A DNA stretch of 64,000 nucleotides from Nematostella vectensis (lineage: Eukaryota > Cnidaria > Anthozoa > Actiniaria > Edwardsiidae): contig NC_064045.1 in NCBI RefSeq assembly GCF_932526225.1, forward strand, positions 3,201,998 through 3,265,997, written 5' to 3'. The position numbers were made by a program, and so were the translations under genes. Below are positions 35,501 through 48,221 of this stretch, in pieces. The notes below the pieces were generated by a model. That model saw only the letters and a list, made by a program, of their open reading frames with translations. It had not been told where the DNA came from and did no database searches. The first letter of the stretch is position 1. Every line of letters starts with the position of its first letter.

Positions 35501-38500
35501 GCAACACTATGTAGCCTAGTGCAACACTATGTAGTCTAGTGCAACACTATGTAGTCTAGTGCAACACTATGTAGCCTAGTGCAACACTTTGAGTCTAGTG
35601 CAACACTATGTAGTCAAGTGCAACACTATGTAGTCTAGTGCAACACTATGTAGCCTAGTGCAACACTATGTAGCCTAGTACAACACTATGTAACCTAGTG
35701 CAACACTATGTAGCCTAGTGCAACACTATGTAGCCTAGTGCAACACTATGTAGCCTAGTGCAACACTATGTAGTCTAGTGCAACACTATGTAGCCAAGTG
35801 CAACACTATGTAGTCTAGTGCAACACTATGTAGTCTAGTGCAACACTATGTAGCCTAGTGCAACACTATGTAGCCTAGTGCAACACTATGTAGTCTAGTG
35901 CAACACTATGTAGCCTAGTGCAACACTATGTAGCCTAGTGCAACACTATGTAGTCTAGTGCAACACTATGTAGTCTAGTGCAACACTATGTAGTCTAGTG
36001 CAACACTATGTAGTCTAGTGCAACACTATGTAGTCTAGTGCAACACTATGTAGCCTAGTGCAACACTATGTAGTCTAGTGCAACACTATGTAGCCTAGTG
36101 CAACACTATGTAGTCTAGTGCAACACTATGTAGTCTAGTGCAACACTATGTAGCCTAGTGCAACACTATGTAGTCTAGTGCAACACTATGTAGTCTAGTG
36201 CAACACTATGTAGTCTCGTGCAACACTATGTAGTCTAGTGCAACACTATGTAGTCTAGTGCAACACTATGTAGCCTAGTGCAACACTATGTAGGCTAGTG
36301 CAACACTATGTAGCCTAGTGCAACACTATGTAGTCTAGTGCAACACTATGTAGTCTAGTGCAACACTTTGAGTCTAGTGCAACACTATGTAGGCTAGTGC
36401 AACACTATGTAGTCTAGTGCAACACTATGTAGCCTAGTGCAACACTATGTAGCCTAGTGCAACACTATGTAGCCTAGTGCCACACTATGTAGTCTAGTGC
36501 AACACTATGTAGTCTAGTGCAACACTATGTAGTCTAGTGCAACACTATGTAGCCTAGTGCAACACTATGTAGCCTAGTGCAACACTATGTAGTCTAGTGT
36601 ATTGCAACACTATGTAGTCTAGTGCAACACTATGTAGTCAAGTGCAACACTATGTAGTCTAGTGCAACACTATGTAGCCTAGTGCAACACTATGTAGTCT
36701 AGTGCAACACTATGTAGCCTAGTGCAACACTATGTAGTCTAGTGCAACACTATGTTGTCTAGTGTAACACTATGTAGTCTAGTGCAACACTATGTAGCCT
36801 AGTGCAACACTATGTAGTCAAGTGCAACACTATGTAGCCTAGTGCAACACTATGTAGTCTAGTGTATTGCAACACTATGTAGTCTAGTGCAACACTATGT
36901 AGTCTAGTGCAACACTATGTAGCCTAGTGCAACACTATGTAGTCTAGGGCAACACTATGTAGTCTAGTGCAACACTATGTAGTCTAGTGCAACACTATGT
37001 AGTCTAGTGCAACACTATGTAGTCTAGTGCAACACTATGTAGCCTAGTGCAACACTATGTAGTCTAGTGCAACACTATGTAGTCTAGTGCAACACTATGT
37101 AGCCTAGTGCAACACTATGTAGTCTAGTGCAACACTATGTAGCCTAGTGCAACACTATGTAGTCTAGTGTATTGCAACACTATGTAGTCTAGTGCAACAC
37201 TATGTAGTCTAGTGCAACACTATGTAGCCTAGTGCAACACTATGTAGTCTAGTGCAACACTATGTAGTCTAGTGCAACACTATGTAGTCTAGTGCAACAC
37301 TATGTTGTCTAGTGCAACACTATGTAGTCTAGTGCAACACTATGTAGCCTAGTGCAACACTATGTAGTCTAGTGCAACACTATGTAGTCTAGTGCAACAC
37401 TATGTAGCCTAGTGCAACACTATGTAGTCTAGTGCAACACTATGTAGCCTAGTGCAACACTATGTAGTCTAGTGTATTGCAACACTATGTAGTCTAGTGC
37501 AACACTATGTAGTCTAGTGCAACACTATGTAGCCTAGTGCAACACTATGTAGTCTAGTGCAACACTATGTAGTCTAGTGCAACACTATGTAGTCTAGTGC
37601 AACACTATGTAGTCTAGTGCAACACTATGTAGTCAAGTGCAACACTATGTAGTCTAGTGCAACACTATGTAGCCTAGTGCAACACTATGTAGTCTAGTGC
37701 AACACTATGTAGTCTAGTGCAACACTATGTAGTCTAGTGCAACACTATGTAACCTAGTGCAACACTATGTAGTCTAGTGCAACACTATGTAGTCTAGTGC
37801 AACACTATGTAGTCTAGTGCAACACTATGTAGTCTAGTGCAACACTATGTTGTCTAGTGCAACACTATGTAGTCTAGTGCAACACTATGTAGTCTAGTGC
37901 AACACTATGTAGTCTAGTGCAACACTATGTAGTCTAGTGCAACACTATGTAACACTATGTAGTCTAGTGCAACACTATGTAGTCTAGTGCAACACTATGT
38001 AGCCTTGTGCAACACTATGTAGTCTAGTGCAACACTATGTAGTCTAGTGCAACACTATGTAGTCTAGTGCAACACTATGTAACACTATGTAGCCTAGTGC
38101 AACACTATGTAGTCTAGTGCAACACTATGTAGCCTTGTGCAACACTATGTAGTCTAGTGCAACACTATGTAGTCTAGTGCAACACTATGTAGTCTAGTGC
38201 AACACTATGTAACACTATGTAGTCTAGTGCAACACTATGTAGTCTAGTGCAACACTATGTAGCCTTGTGCAACACTATGTAGTCTAGTGCAACACTATGT
38301 AGTCTAGTGCAACACTATGTAGTCTAGTGCAACACTATGTAACACTATGTAGCCTAGTGCAACACTATGTAGTCTAGTGCAACACTATGTAGCCTTGTGC
38401 AACACTATGTAGTCTAGTGCAACACTATGTAGTCTAGTGCAACACTATGTAGCCTAGTGCAACACTATGTAGCCTAGTGCAACACTATGTAGCCTAGTGC

Positions 38501-41500
38501 AACACTATGTAGTCTAGTGCAACACTATGTAGTCTAGTGCAACACTATGTAGTCTAGTGCAACACTATGTAGCCTAGTGCAACACTATGTAGTCTAGTGC
38601 AACACTATGTAGTCTAGTGCAACACTATGTAGGCTAGTGCAACACTATGTAGTCTAGTGCAACACTATGTAGGCTAGTGCAACACTATGTAGTCTAGTGC
38701 AACACTATGTAACACTATGTAGTCTAGTGCAACACTATGTAACACTATGTAGCCTAGTGCAACACTATGTAGTCTAGTGCAACACTATGTAGTCTAGTGC
38801 AACACTATGTAGTCTAGTGCAACACTATGTAGCCAAGTGCAACACTATGTAGGCTAGTGCAACACTATGTAGTCTAGTGCAACACTATGTAGGCTAGTGC
38901 AACACTATGTAGTCTAGTGCAACACTATGTAGCCTAGTGCAACACTATGTAGTCTAGGGCAACACTATGTAGTCTAGTGCAACACTATGTAGTCTAGTGC
39001 AACACTATGTAGTCTAGTGTATTGCAACACTATGTAGTCTAGTGCAACACTATGTAGTCTAGTGCAACACTATGTAGTCTAGTGCAACACTATGTAGTCT
39101 AGTGCAACACTATGTAGTCTAGTGCAACACTATGTAGCCTAGTGCAACACTATGTAGTCTAGTGCAACACTATGTAACACTATGTAGTCTGGTGCAACAC
39201 TATGTAGTCTAGTGCAACACTATGTAACACTATGTAGCCTAGTGCAACATTATGTAGTCTAGTGCAACACTATGTAACACTATGTAGTCTGGTGCAACAC
39301 TATGTAGTCTAGTGCAACACTATGTAACACTATGTAGCCTAGTGCAACATTATGTAGTCTAGTGCAACACTATGTAACACTATGTAGTCTGGTGCAACAC
39401 TATGTAGTCTAGTGCAACACTATGTAACACTATGTAGCCTAGTGCAACATTATGTAGTCTAGTGCAACACTATGTAGTCAAGTGCAACACTATGTAGTCT
39501 AGTGCAACACTATGTAACACTATGTAGCCTAGTGCAACATTATGTAGTCTAGTGCAACACTATGTAGCCTAGTGCAACACTATGTAGTCTAGTGCAACAC
39601 TATGTAGCCTAGTGCAACACTATGTAGTCTAGTGCAACACTATGTAGGCTAGTGCAACACTATGTAGTCTAGTGCAACACTATGTTGTCTAGTGCAACAC
39701 TATGTAGTCTAGTGCAACACTATGTAGTCAAGTGCAACACTATGTAGCCTAGTGCAACACTATGTAGTCTAGTGCAACACTATGTAGTCTGGTGCAACAC
39801 TATGTAGTCTAGTGCAACACTATGTAGGCTAGTGCAACACTATGTAGTCTAGTGCAACACTATGTAGCCTAGTGCAACACTATGTAACACTATGTAGCCT
39901 AGTGCAACATTATGTAGTCTAGTCCAACACTATGTAACACTATGTAGTCTGGTGCAACACTATGTAGTCTAGTGCAACACTATGTAACACTATGTAGCCT
40001 AGTGCAACATTATGTAGTCTAGTGCAACACTATGTAACACTATGTAGCCTAGTGCAACATTATGTAGTCTAGTGCAACACTATGTAACACTATGTAGGCT
40101 AGTGCAACACTATGTAGGCTAGTGCAACACTATGTAGCCTAGTGCAACACTATGTAGTCTAGTGCAACACTATGTAGCCTAGTGCAACACTATGTAGCCT
40201 AGTGCAACACTATGTAGTCTAGTGCAACACTATGTAGCCTAGTGCAACACTATGTAGTCTAGTGCAACACTATGTAGGCTAGTGCAACACTATGTAGTCT
40301 AGTGCAACACTATGTAGCCTAGTGCAACACTATGTAACACTATGTAGCCTAGTGCAACATTATGTAGTCTAGTGCAACACTATGTAACACTATGTAGTCT
40401 GGTGCAACACTATGTAGTCTAGTGCAACACTATGTAACACTATGTAGCCTAGTGCAACATTATGTAGTCTAGTGCAACACTATGTAACACTATGTAGCCT
40501 AGTGCAACATTATGTAGTCTAGTGCAACACTATGTAACACTATGTAGGCTAGTGCAACACTATGTAGTCTAGTGCAACACTATGTAGCCTAGTGCAACAC
40601 TATGTAGCCTAGTGCAACACTATGTAGTCTAGTGCAACACTATGTAGTCTAGTGCAACACTATGTAACCTAGTGCAACACTATGTAGCCTAGTGCAACAC
40701 TATGTAGTCTAGTGCAACACTATGTAGCCTAGTGCAACACTATGTTGTCTAGTGCAACACTATGTTGTCTAGTGCAACACTATGTAGCCTAGTGCAACAT
40801 TATGTAGTCTAGTGCAACACTATGTAGTCAAGTGCAACACTATGTAGTCTAGTGCAACACTATGTAACACTATGTAGCCTAGTGCAACATTATGTAGTCT
40901 AGTGCAACACTATGTAGCCTAGTGCAACACTATGTAGTCTAATGCAACACTATGTAGCACTATGTAGTCTGGTGCAACACTATGTAGTCTAGTGCAACAC
41001 TATGTAACTCTATGTAGCCTAGTGCAACATTATGTAGTCTAGTGCAACACTATGTAGTCAAGTGCAACACTATGTAGTCTAGTGCAACACTATGTAGCCT
41101 AGTGCAACACTATGTAGTCTAGTGCAACACTATGTAGCCTAGTGCAACACTATGTAGTCTAGTGCAACACTATGTAGTCTGGTGCAACACTATGTAGTCT
41201 AGTGCAACACTATGTAGCCTAGTGCAACACTATGTAGCCTAGTGCAACACTATGTAGTCTAGTGTATTGCAACACTATGTAGTCTAGTGCAACACTATGT
41301 AGCCTAGTGCAACACTATGTAGCCTAGTGCAACACTATGTAGTCTAGTGCAACACTATGTAGTCTAGTGCAACACTATGTAGTCTAGTGCAACACTATGT
41401 AGTCTACTGCAACACTATGTAACCTAGTGCAACACTATGTAGTCAAGTGCAACACTATGTAGTCTAGTGTAACACTATGTAGTCTAGTGCAACACTATGT

Positions 41501-43810
41501 AGCCTAGTGCAACACTATGTAGTCTAGTGCAACACTATGTAGTCTAGTGCAACACTATGTAGTCTAGTGCAACACTATGTAACCTAGTGCAACACTATGT
41601 AGTCAAGTGCAACACTATGTAGCCTAGTGCAACACTATGTAGTCTAGTGCAACACTATGTAGCCTGGTGCAACACTATGTAGCCTAGTGCAACACTATGT
41701 AGTCTAGTGCAACACTATGTAGTCTAGTGCAACACTATGTAACCTAGTGCAACACTATGTAGTCAAGTGCAACACTATGTAGTCTAGTGCAACACTATGT
41801 AGTCTAGTGCAACACTATGTGCCAAAAATATCGCCCTCTTAATTGTTATTTCCCTTGTGTTATTGCCTTAGTGACTGGTATGGAAAAAGAAAAAATGTCA
41901 CTCTAATTTAGTGAAAACACTACCCAAATAAAAGCATCATCCTTTACATTGCATTCGCCTACTCTTAGCAAAAATTGAAGAAAAAAGAAAAAGGAAAATA
42001 GGACATCATTATGGCTCAAGGTGTTTTATTAACCTTTTCAGTTGTTTTTCCATGTGTTCCAAACTTTTGAATAAACAAAACAATAAGATACGGGCTTTGT
42101 TAATTCAGAACAAAGCATAATTTCGCACACCCAACTTCGACATTCTCTTTCGACAGGGATCACACGTTCCATTCATTCATTAGCAGAGCAAGGTGTTTTT
42201 TCTAGCAGGGGTGCGATGTATAAACATGCAAATCCTTGCTCTTCCTTCGTTTAGCTGTTCAAGGATGTTACACGTGCAATTAGGGATGATCCGAAATAGT
42301 AAAATTTTAAGAGGAAAAATATTCAGTTTGACTTCCACATTAAAATGAGAGTTGTCTGGTTCCTTTAACTATAGAACAAAAACCACCCATTTATACAAGT
42401 CGCTGTTTTGAAAATGTTTTGAAGCAGTTATTATTAAAGGTACTACGAGGAACGTTTAGTGCACAAGGCATATGGAAATCTCCGTGCTGTTATTCTAACC
42501 TCCCTGAGTTGTTTGGAATCTCAATTAAAAAAAATATGCAAAATAAATAAAAAAAAAACATATGCTGAGAAATAATCTAAACGAAACTTGTCTGACACTA
42601 GATTCATGTCGTAATTTAAATTAAACTTATTTTTTTTTATTTAAATAAAGTAAAAATAAATGTTTATTTCACGTGAGATTTTAAATGTTAAAAATTGATT
42701 TGATATACGGGGAAATCATTTCAGGTCTTACTGTAATAAAAATAAGTCCCAACGAGATTTTTTTCTTTTTCTTCTTTGGGCTTATGTGATCAAATTCGAT
42801 AGAAAGTTTTTTGTCGGAATTATTCAAAATTTATGAGAAAAATCCCGGTATGTTAGGTTCAAAGCTTATTTTTCGAGCTGAACAAAACCCGGTATGTCAA
42901 AAGGGACCTGCTGGCGAGTTTTCCTTTCGGCTTATTAATTATTAAACCTGCAAGATAATTAAAATTTAGGCGACCGAAATATACTAATAACATTTGTGCA
43001 AGAAAGTTTACTAGATAAAAACACAGAAAAAAGCTAATAGATACGACCATTTGCCAAAGCTTAAGAGAAATTCAATTTAAATGTTCCTTTGCAAAGTAAA
43101 AATCAATTGCACGAAGTAGTCAAAGTGAATTTAGATTATACCGGAAAAGCTCTAATAGTTTTTGTTTCTAATAGCTGTTAGGTAAATTTTCTGGGTTTTG
43201 GAATGAAATTTAAAAATATACATGGGTCGAATATTACTTACACCATCTGGACATATAGTTCATACTAATATTTTCGATTATGTATATCATGAATTTTCAA
43301 CGTCAAAGCTCGTTAAATTTGACTGTTTAATCGTAAGTATGCGACGAATGAAAATATGCTATTGCTTATTCGCTAATACAATTTATGAACGAAATGTTCA
43401 CATAAATCGCAGTCTAAGATTTTCTTTTTCATAGCTACAACAAAAACTAAAAGCAAATATTTCGCGAAAGTTCCATTGCATTATGTGGCACGCTTCTCAA
43501 GTGTGCCGAAAAGTATACCACAAAAGAGTGTTTTGAAAATAATTATTGTAAAAAAAAAAAAAAACTCGCGTTTGGTTTATGTCTATAACGATTCACTGGG
43601 TAACCGAATAGTGGCTCTTTGTGCCAGTATCTCTAGGGTAATTATCGAAAAAGAGGAAAGTTAAGTTTTAACCGGAATGTTTACCTCAGAAACTTCCATG
43701 TTGTAGTCCGACGCCATAGCTAACTGTGTCAGGATCAACTTTCGAACGAGTTCCTCTTTGAACGAAGCAAAATTTTGCGGCTCGTTTTTTAGCCTTCGTA
43801 TCCCCTCCAT
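26512..43810 (-). CDS. RBFOX: RBFOX (Fox-1 family) splicing regulator, complete
   Basis: Fox-1 proteins bind UGCAUG in pre-mRNA and control exon choice in muscle and neurons. Exons: 43810-43685 (first exon of this isoform), 32702-32436, 31154-31101, 30619-30527, 29198-29129, 27786-27660, 27208-27175 and 26631-26512. All phases match, giving 296 residues. Exon 2 supplies a Gln-rich stretch (about 74-89) and the RRM start with RNP2 LHVTNI (112-117). Exon 3 is the family's 54-nt exon ([12 protein letters not shown]). Exon 4 carries RNP1 KGFGFVTF (149-156) and [16 protein letters not shown]. Exon 5 starts VNNAT as in other members. The C-terminal exons contain RGARRG, an alanine run and the family ending YAPY. 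Vertebrate members show the same exon pattern. The intron between exons 1 and 2 contains about 9 kb of satellite. Alternative first exons are listed separately. Confidence 0.9.
27424..27444 (+). repeat. Run of 21 G
   Basis: An uninterrupted G tract in an RBFOX intron, directly followed by further G-rich sequence. It is a C tract on the transcribed RNA strand. Its length is probably unreliable in the assembly. Confidence 0.9.
28046..28155. mobile_element. Palindromic MITE, family M, copy 2
   Basis: The arms aggttaacgctaacccagagataaa and tttatccgtggataagcgct plus aacctgctttcgaagaaccg match family M at 25475-25608. The left outer end is degraded or missing, so this copy is incomplete. It lies in the RBFOX intron between exons 29198-29129 and 27786-27660. 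Confidence 0.7.
29007..29069 (-). promoter_or_regulatory. Cluster of four UGCAUG sites in RBFOX pre-mRNA
   Basis: On the minus (transcript) strand, TGCATG occurs at 29069-29064 and 29052-29047, and twice overlapping in the palindromic tgcatgcatgca at 29017-29007. UGCAUG is the established RBFOX binding hexamer, and Fox-1 proteins are known to regulate their own splicing. Four copies in 63 nt inside the gene's own intron suggest auto-regulation. The sites are seen directly; their use is inferred. Confidence 0.7.
29029..29085 (-). CDS. Candidate RBFOX cassette exon
   Basis: After a CTTAG acceptor, a frame in phase with the upstream exon stays open ([16 protein letters not shown]). It can leave at a GTCCAG donor (42-nt exon ending 29044) or a GTACCG donor (57-nt exon ending 29029). 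Both lengths are multiples of three, so inclusion or skipping would keep the downstream frame. Both donors are weak, which fits regulated use or simply a false exon. It overlaps two of the UGCAUG sites. Confidence 0.3.
   Translation of the reverse strand, partial: SIIMLVHVCPKCMTVQCR
29273..29324. promoter_or_regulatory. Three CArG boxes spaced exactly 21 bp
   Basis: CCATATAAGG, a perfect SRF-type CArG box, occurs at 29273-29282, 29294-29303 and 29315-29324 in a 21-bp tandem repeat (with ggcatgrgtttt between boxes). The spacing equals two helical turns, placing all three sites on one face. It lies in the RBFOX intron upstream of exon 29198-29129. An intronic enhancer role is inferred. Confidence 0.6.
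32068..32115 (+). repeat. 11-bp tandem repeat, four copies
   Basis: The unit cagggtattca is repeated four times without change in an RBFOX intron. Confidence 0.9.
32760..41820. repeat. Nine-kilobase satellite of a 20-bp unit with higher-order repeats
   Basis: Roughly 450 head-to-tail copies of ctagtgcaacactatgtagt occur, mainly in two forms differing at one base (gtagtc / gtagcc). Rarer variants include a 25-bp form with tgtattg, a 19-bp form with actttgag and a 10-bp insertion aacactatgt. Variants recur at fixed periods: 130 bp around 38001-38400, 100 bp around 39181-39480 and 305 bp around 36865-37475. This shows block-wise amplification. The array fills most of the RBFOX intron between the first exons and the RRM exon, starting about 60 bp from the exon at 32702. 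It is stop-rich in all frames. Confidence 0.98.
41821..43684. other. Remainder of the large RBFOX intron
   Basis: Unique AT-rich sequence between the satellite and the first exon at 43810-43685. No exon, RNA gene or transposon end was recognised. Confidence 0.5.
43685..43810 (-). CDS. RBFOX: RBFOX first coding exon, form A
   Basis: ATG at 43810 opens 42 codons ([17 protein letters not shown], later [11 protein letters not shown]) and ends at a GTAAAC donor in phase 0, as needed to join the exon at 32702. Codon use looks coding-like and no upstream acceptor in frame was found, so it behaves as a first exon. The residues are not ones I recognise from vertebrate Fox proteins. Confidence 0.65.
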
Positions 43811-44977
43811 TTACTTGGATGAAACATTTATGATAGTCTTATTTCATTGCACAGCTTCGTAATGTTCAATAATTCATAGTTTAGATAACCAGTAATCGGT
43901 CAAAGAGCTTCTAGGGTGACAAAGTCTTTGTTGTTTCATCAATAGAACAATTGTCAAGAAACTCCTTTGTACGTTAAAAAAGAAACTGGGGTTCCAAAAC
44001 AAACTTTGCATTGACGCAAAAACGGGTGTCTTATAAATCCGAGTTAAAAATATGACATACAAAGCTTTTAGGGGTAGCTAACATAATCAATACACTTGCA
44101 CTTATCGATGTCAAAATAGTGCACCTTAGAAAAGACGTTATGTCTTAAAGGCCCCGCTATTTGCAATTATTCAACACGGTTTGCAAAATCAGAGATTTGT
44201 AAATGCTTTTCCTTATAGCATGGCGCACAGATTTTCCATTAAAGATTTCTTTATTTTTTCCGTACTAACAATTGTTTTGAATCAAGCCTGTAAGAACTTT
44301 AGTTTTTGGACATTTAGAAAACTAGAAACAATCAAACACCTGGATTTTCAGTTTCGTCCACATATCAGTTTCAAAGACTAATATTTACTTTTACTTAACG
44401 TTGCAGAAATAATTCATGTTTAAACGTTTATAATTATCAAACCTTCAAAAGTTTCTGTTTCAAAGTGGTTCTAATAATTTACACAGTCGCAATTTGAGTT
44501 GTGCATTCTAACGGTATAAGAATAAAATAACGGATATGTACTTGTATGGTTTAATCAAAATTCAGAGTATCGTTCGATTGGGATTAAACTAACCCGTTCA
44601 ACAGTGAAATATATCCATTTTAGTAAAAGCTATAGAAATTTGCAACTCAGGATAAATATCTGTTCAATGTATTGATTATAAAATCTATTTATATGAGTGA
44701 CACGTTTAAAATTGTGTGCCCGCATTAGGCAAATAGAATTAATTCAATGATAGTTTTTACTTCTCGTAATTGGATCATAGGCAAACACGAAAATGGCATT
44801 AATGTCTAATTTTTTAAAGCGCACCAGTGGAACAACTTTGGGTCGTTTTCAAAAAATTGCATCGCTATATATAACACTTTCAAAATCGATATCTTCAAAA
44901 TCTCCCAAGCACCCGAGTTACGTTAGTTACGTTACAAAAAATATTTGGTATATAGAAGTAAACACAATCTTACTTAC

Positions 44978-45007
44978 GAAAAGCCCATATAGACTGTAAT
45001 CCATCAT
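44978..45007 (-). CDS. RBFOX: RBFOX alternative first exon, form B
   Basis: Tandem ATG codons at 45007 and 45004 open a ten-codon exon (MMDYSLYGLF) that ends at a consensus GTAAGTAAG donor in phase 0. It is compatible with the exon at 32702. Alternative promoters with short divergent N-termini are typical of Fox-1 genes. With this exon the protein would be 264 residues. The small size means chance cannot be excluded. Confidence 0.5.
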
Positions 45008-47451
45008 AGTCAGGCCGTGGAAATTGGCCGTAGTTTGGTTGAGCTCAATTTTGACAGAGTGAAGGAACGCGACTTGTAAGAAGATAACTAGATCAGCTTT
45101 GCACGCTTCCCCGTCGTTATCGAGAAACCTAGTCAGCTATCTGTCCTTTGCGTTGAAAGAACACATGTCTAAATAGCTATAGACGTCGAAGGCATTGTAA
45201 AGCATGGACCCCTTAAGAGCTGTGGCAAAAACAAAAGTAACCAATCGGAGGCAAGCCAGGATATAAAGCCCTGCGCCACTGTGGTTTATGCGAGGTATAC
45301 AGACGTCTGCACGAGCTGTGATTTGATATTGATTGGAAACAAGACACCAATAAAAATTGCGAGAGAGCCACAGAGGGCAAATCGCTCAGATCTGTTTCAG
45401 TCCTGTGGAATGGCCTACGGTCAATATTGTTTTTTTTTCTGAACGGGAACGAAAAATGTCTAAAATACTTTCAGAGGAACCTTGAAATGGTGATAATTAG
45501 TTTAACGCATTTACATTGAGGAAAGTTTATTTTTTAATGTCTTGTTTCTGGTACGACTTTGAAAAATTTTCCCGGTGATAATGAGATTAAAAAGTATTAC
45601 ACCTAATTACAATTTCTAGTGGAGTTATTATAAAGTTACCATTGCTTGAGTATCACAGTAGATATGCGGTGCGTTTTCTGAAATAACAGCTATTTATAAA
45701 TATAAACAGTAGAAATACGCAAATGAAAGTTTGTAATAGAGTGGAAAACGTTTGTTATTTAGTAAAATATTATTAAGCAGTTCTAGATTTCTACGAATTT
45801 AAAAAGAAATACTAGAAATTTTTACTGTTTGGGGACTAGCCCGGGGATAGGGCGTATAAAACATCTAATAAAAAACTTAAAACTTGGTATAAAATATGTT
45901 AGTACACCTTGACAATTATAACATATGCTTTAGGCTTCTCCTAAAAAAAGGGTCTCACATATTCCTTACTTCCCTGGTTTAGAGAAGGGGGAATTTCTCA
46001 ATAGATAAACATCTCCTACTAATGAGGTGCCAAAATATTTGACACCTTCATGAGTGAATAATAAATAAGGAAAATTCATAAAGTGTTAAGACTATTATCT
46101 GTTTATCCACGCGCGCTAGAGTGAGAATACTAATCGGACGAGGTTACCAAAATAACGAAATGATATGATCATTATCTCTCACCGCCACTCACGGAATAGA
46201 CCGCCATTGGCCGATACTTTAACCTCGACCTTTCCTTGTTGAAAAATGCACAAACCAGATAGTTCCGCGGCGGGATAAACACCTCAAGTCCACGGATCGC
46301 AGCTCTCTTATTAGGTCCCTACTGAAAGAAACTGCGCAGAGCGTGTATGAGTTTCAGGGAGAGGGGGATTTTCAAACAATGTCACTGCCGCGAGACGCAA
46401 TAATTGTTGAAAAGAATACAACAGAGCAAATTTGAACTCAAAAGTGTAATCTTTTCAGGATAATGAAGTCGTTCAAAAAAGAGAAATATTTTCAGTCAAT
46501 GTCATTGCTGAAATCTTGAATATGCGCTAAAAGACATATGGCAGAGTGATAAATAATTCCGCAAAAAAGATAATATTTTCTCAAACAATATCGTCGTTAG
46601 GATCGCCAAAGGATAAATTTCAAGTAATTAAGATGTTATCTACCTTGTTGGAGTGCGTTTCGTGTTATATAGTTCGTTATCGTAAACGATAGGTCAGCGT
46701 TATCAGGTCAGGGACGCATGAGTGTTTGACAAGGACTCGAAAATGTAATCCAAATCCAAACAGTACTAAACCTCGTATATATTTCCTATGTTGAATGCAG
46801 TATTGACTAAAAATAAACGCTACAATACGTTGAGTTCAACCTTTTTTCTTACTATTTTACATCAATAAAGTAAATCTATCTGAACCGCATTGAATAGCGT
46901 GATAATGGTCACATAATTAGTAGCCTAAGTGTTCGTGCTTTCTCTTTAGATTCTGTAGATCCTTAGATGCGACAGCGTGTTTTATTACCCTCTTAAAAGA
47001 GTCCGTATGTAAGTCCTGTCACTAATGTTACTACAGGGCTGGCCTTCTTATTGGTTCTATATCTGTCTGTTGTAGCACATAACTAGATATTTTTTATATA
47101 GGTATGTTTGTTCTATTTATTAAACCCAAACATCGGTCAGAATTGCTGGCAACTCCTCGCTCAACTAACCACAAGACACTACATAGCACTTCCCAACTAG
47201 GTCAACTACAACTAATGCTGGCAGTATTCAAGAGTAGCGTGAGGGTGTTCGTACTCGGATTTACCGCAATGATTCGCGCCCGGGGCGCTTATTTCATTTT
47301 TCGGGACATTGGGCGGGCGCTTGTTAGGGCGGGCGCTTAATTTAAATTAGAACGGTTAACAGGTTAACAAACGCATACAGTTTTGAAGGAGAAATAAAAC
47401 GACTAAATAAATGAGGAGTGGGTCCGGATGGCGAGAAAACCAACCGACAGC
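45008..47451. other. AT-rich non-coding region
   Basis: Presumed upstream region of RBFOX form B, or intron if the distal exon at 58.8 kb is used. No exon, RNA or repeat family could be supported. Confidence 0.4.
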
Positions 47452-47757
47452 CTCATATATAAAACATATTCCCCACGGATAGTGTCCTTCGTTTGTATTG
47501 CCTTATATGGACATTGATGCCCATGTTTAGAAGAGCTAAAGATTTCCTGCTCTTGATCTCCAGAAAACACGGTAAAAAATGCTTATTCCTGTCAATTTGA
47601 GACTCGCGGTAAGAATTTGTTAAGAAAAACTTGATCGCTTGGTCAAATCTTTATCTCACTAATCTTAAATTTACTCCCCAATTTAAAGGAATATTTAGAA
47701 AGACAGCACAAGAAGATTGTCCAAGCAGGTTTGAAGGTCACCAAAGTATTGATATGC
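47452..47757 (+). repeat. Dispersed repeat R, copy 2
   Basis: It aligns along its length with copy 1 at 24510-24795, including catattcccca, cttatatgg and tttgagactcg. It lacks about 40 bp around the segment after cactaatctt and has unrelated sequence inserted there. Confidence 0.85.
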
Positions 47758-47882
47758 TGTCTGCTGGTGTGCGTCAGACCTTGTGGTCTGCGTCGACAGT
47801 TAAAAAAAATAAGAAAATAAACAAAAAAGGCGGATTTGGTTTTTAAGGACAATATTTCGGTAGGCCAATACCTGCCTTCTAG

Positions 47883-47945
47883 GGGAGGGGTCCTCGGGGA
47901 CCCGGTGTGAAAAATAGTGGAGGGGTCCTCGGGGACCCAGTGATG
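47883..47945 (+). repeat. Direct pair ggaggggtcctcggggaccc
   Basis: Two near-identical 24-bp copies, about 37 bp apart start to start. Each contains the palindromic ggtcctcggggacc core. Confidence 0.75.
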
Positions 47946-48221
47946 TGTATAACAGTGTGGATGTGTCCATACTAATAGGAAAAGCATACAAAACATTGGG
48001 GACGTTTTCAGTGCTAGCTTACTGACTTGACGCGCGGGAAACCTGTGATAATCTTAAACGTTAGAATCTGGGTCGATTTTTCAATATAGTGCGGACAGCT
48101 ACCACGAATCGAATCCCGAATTCCTGCAAGTTTACATGCAATTTCTCGACTTACACTGTTCTAGGAAATACGTGTCTGAAGCTGACTCCAGCCAGGGGGG
48201 TGCCCCCCCCCTTCTAGCAGC

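Noticed and set aside
32760-41820. CRISPR array
   Set aside because: The units are contiguous 20-mers with no unique spacers, in an animal intron. It is a satellite.
32760-41820. RBFOX-binding decoy array
   Set aside because: The repeated unit on the transcribed strand contains GTTGCAC but no GCATG, so it does not provide canonical RBFOX sites.
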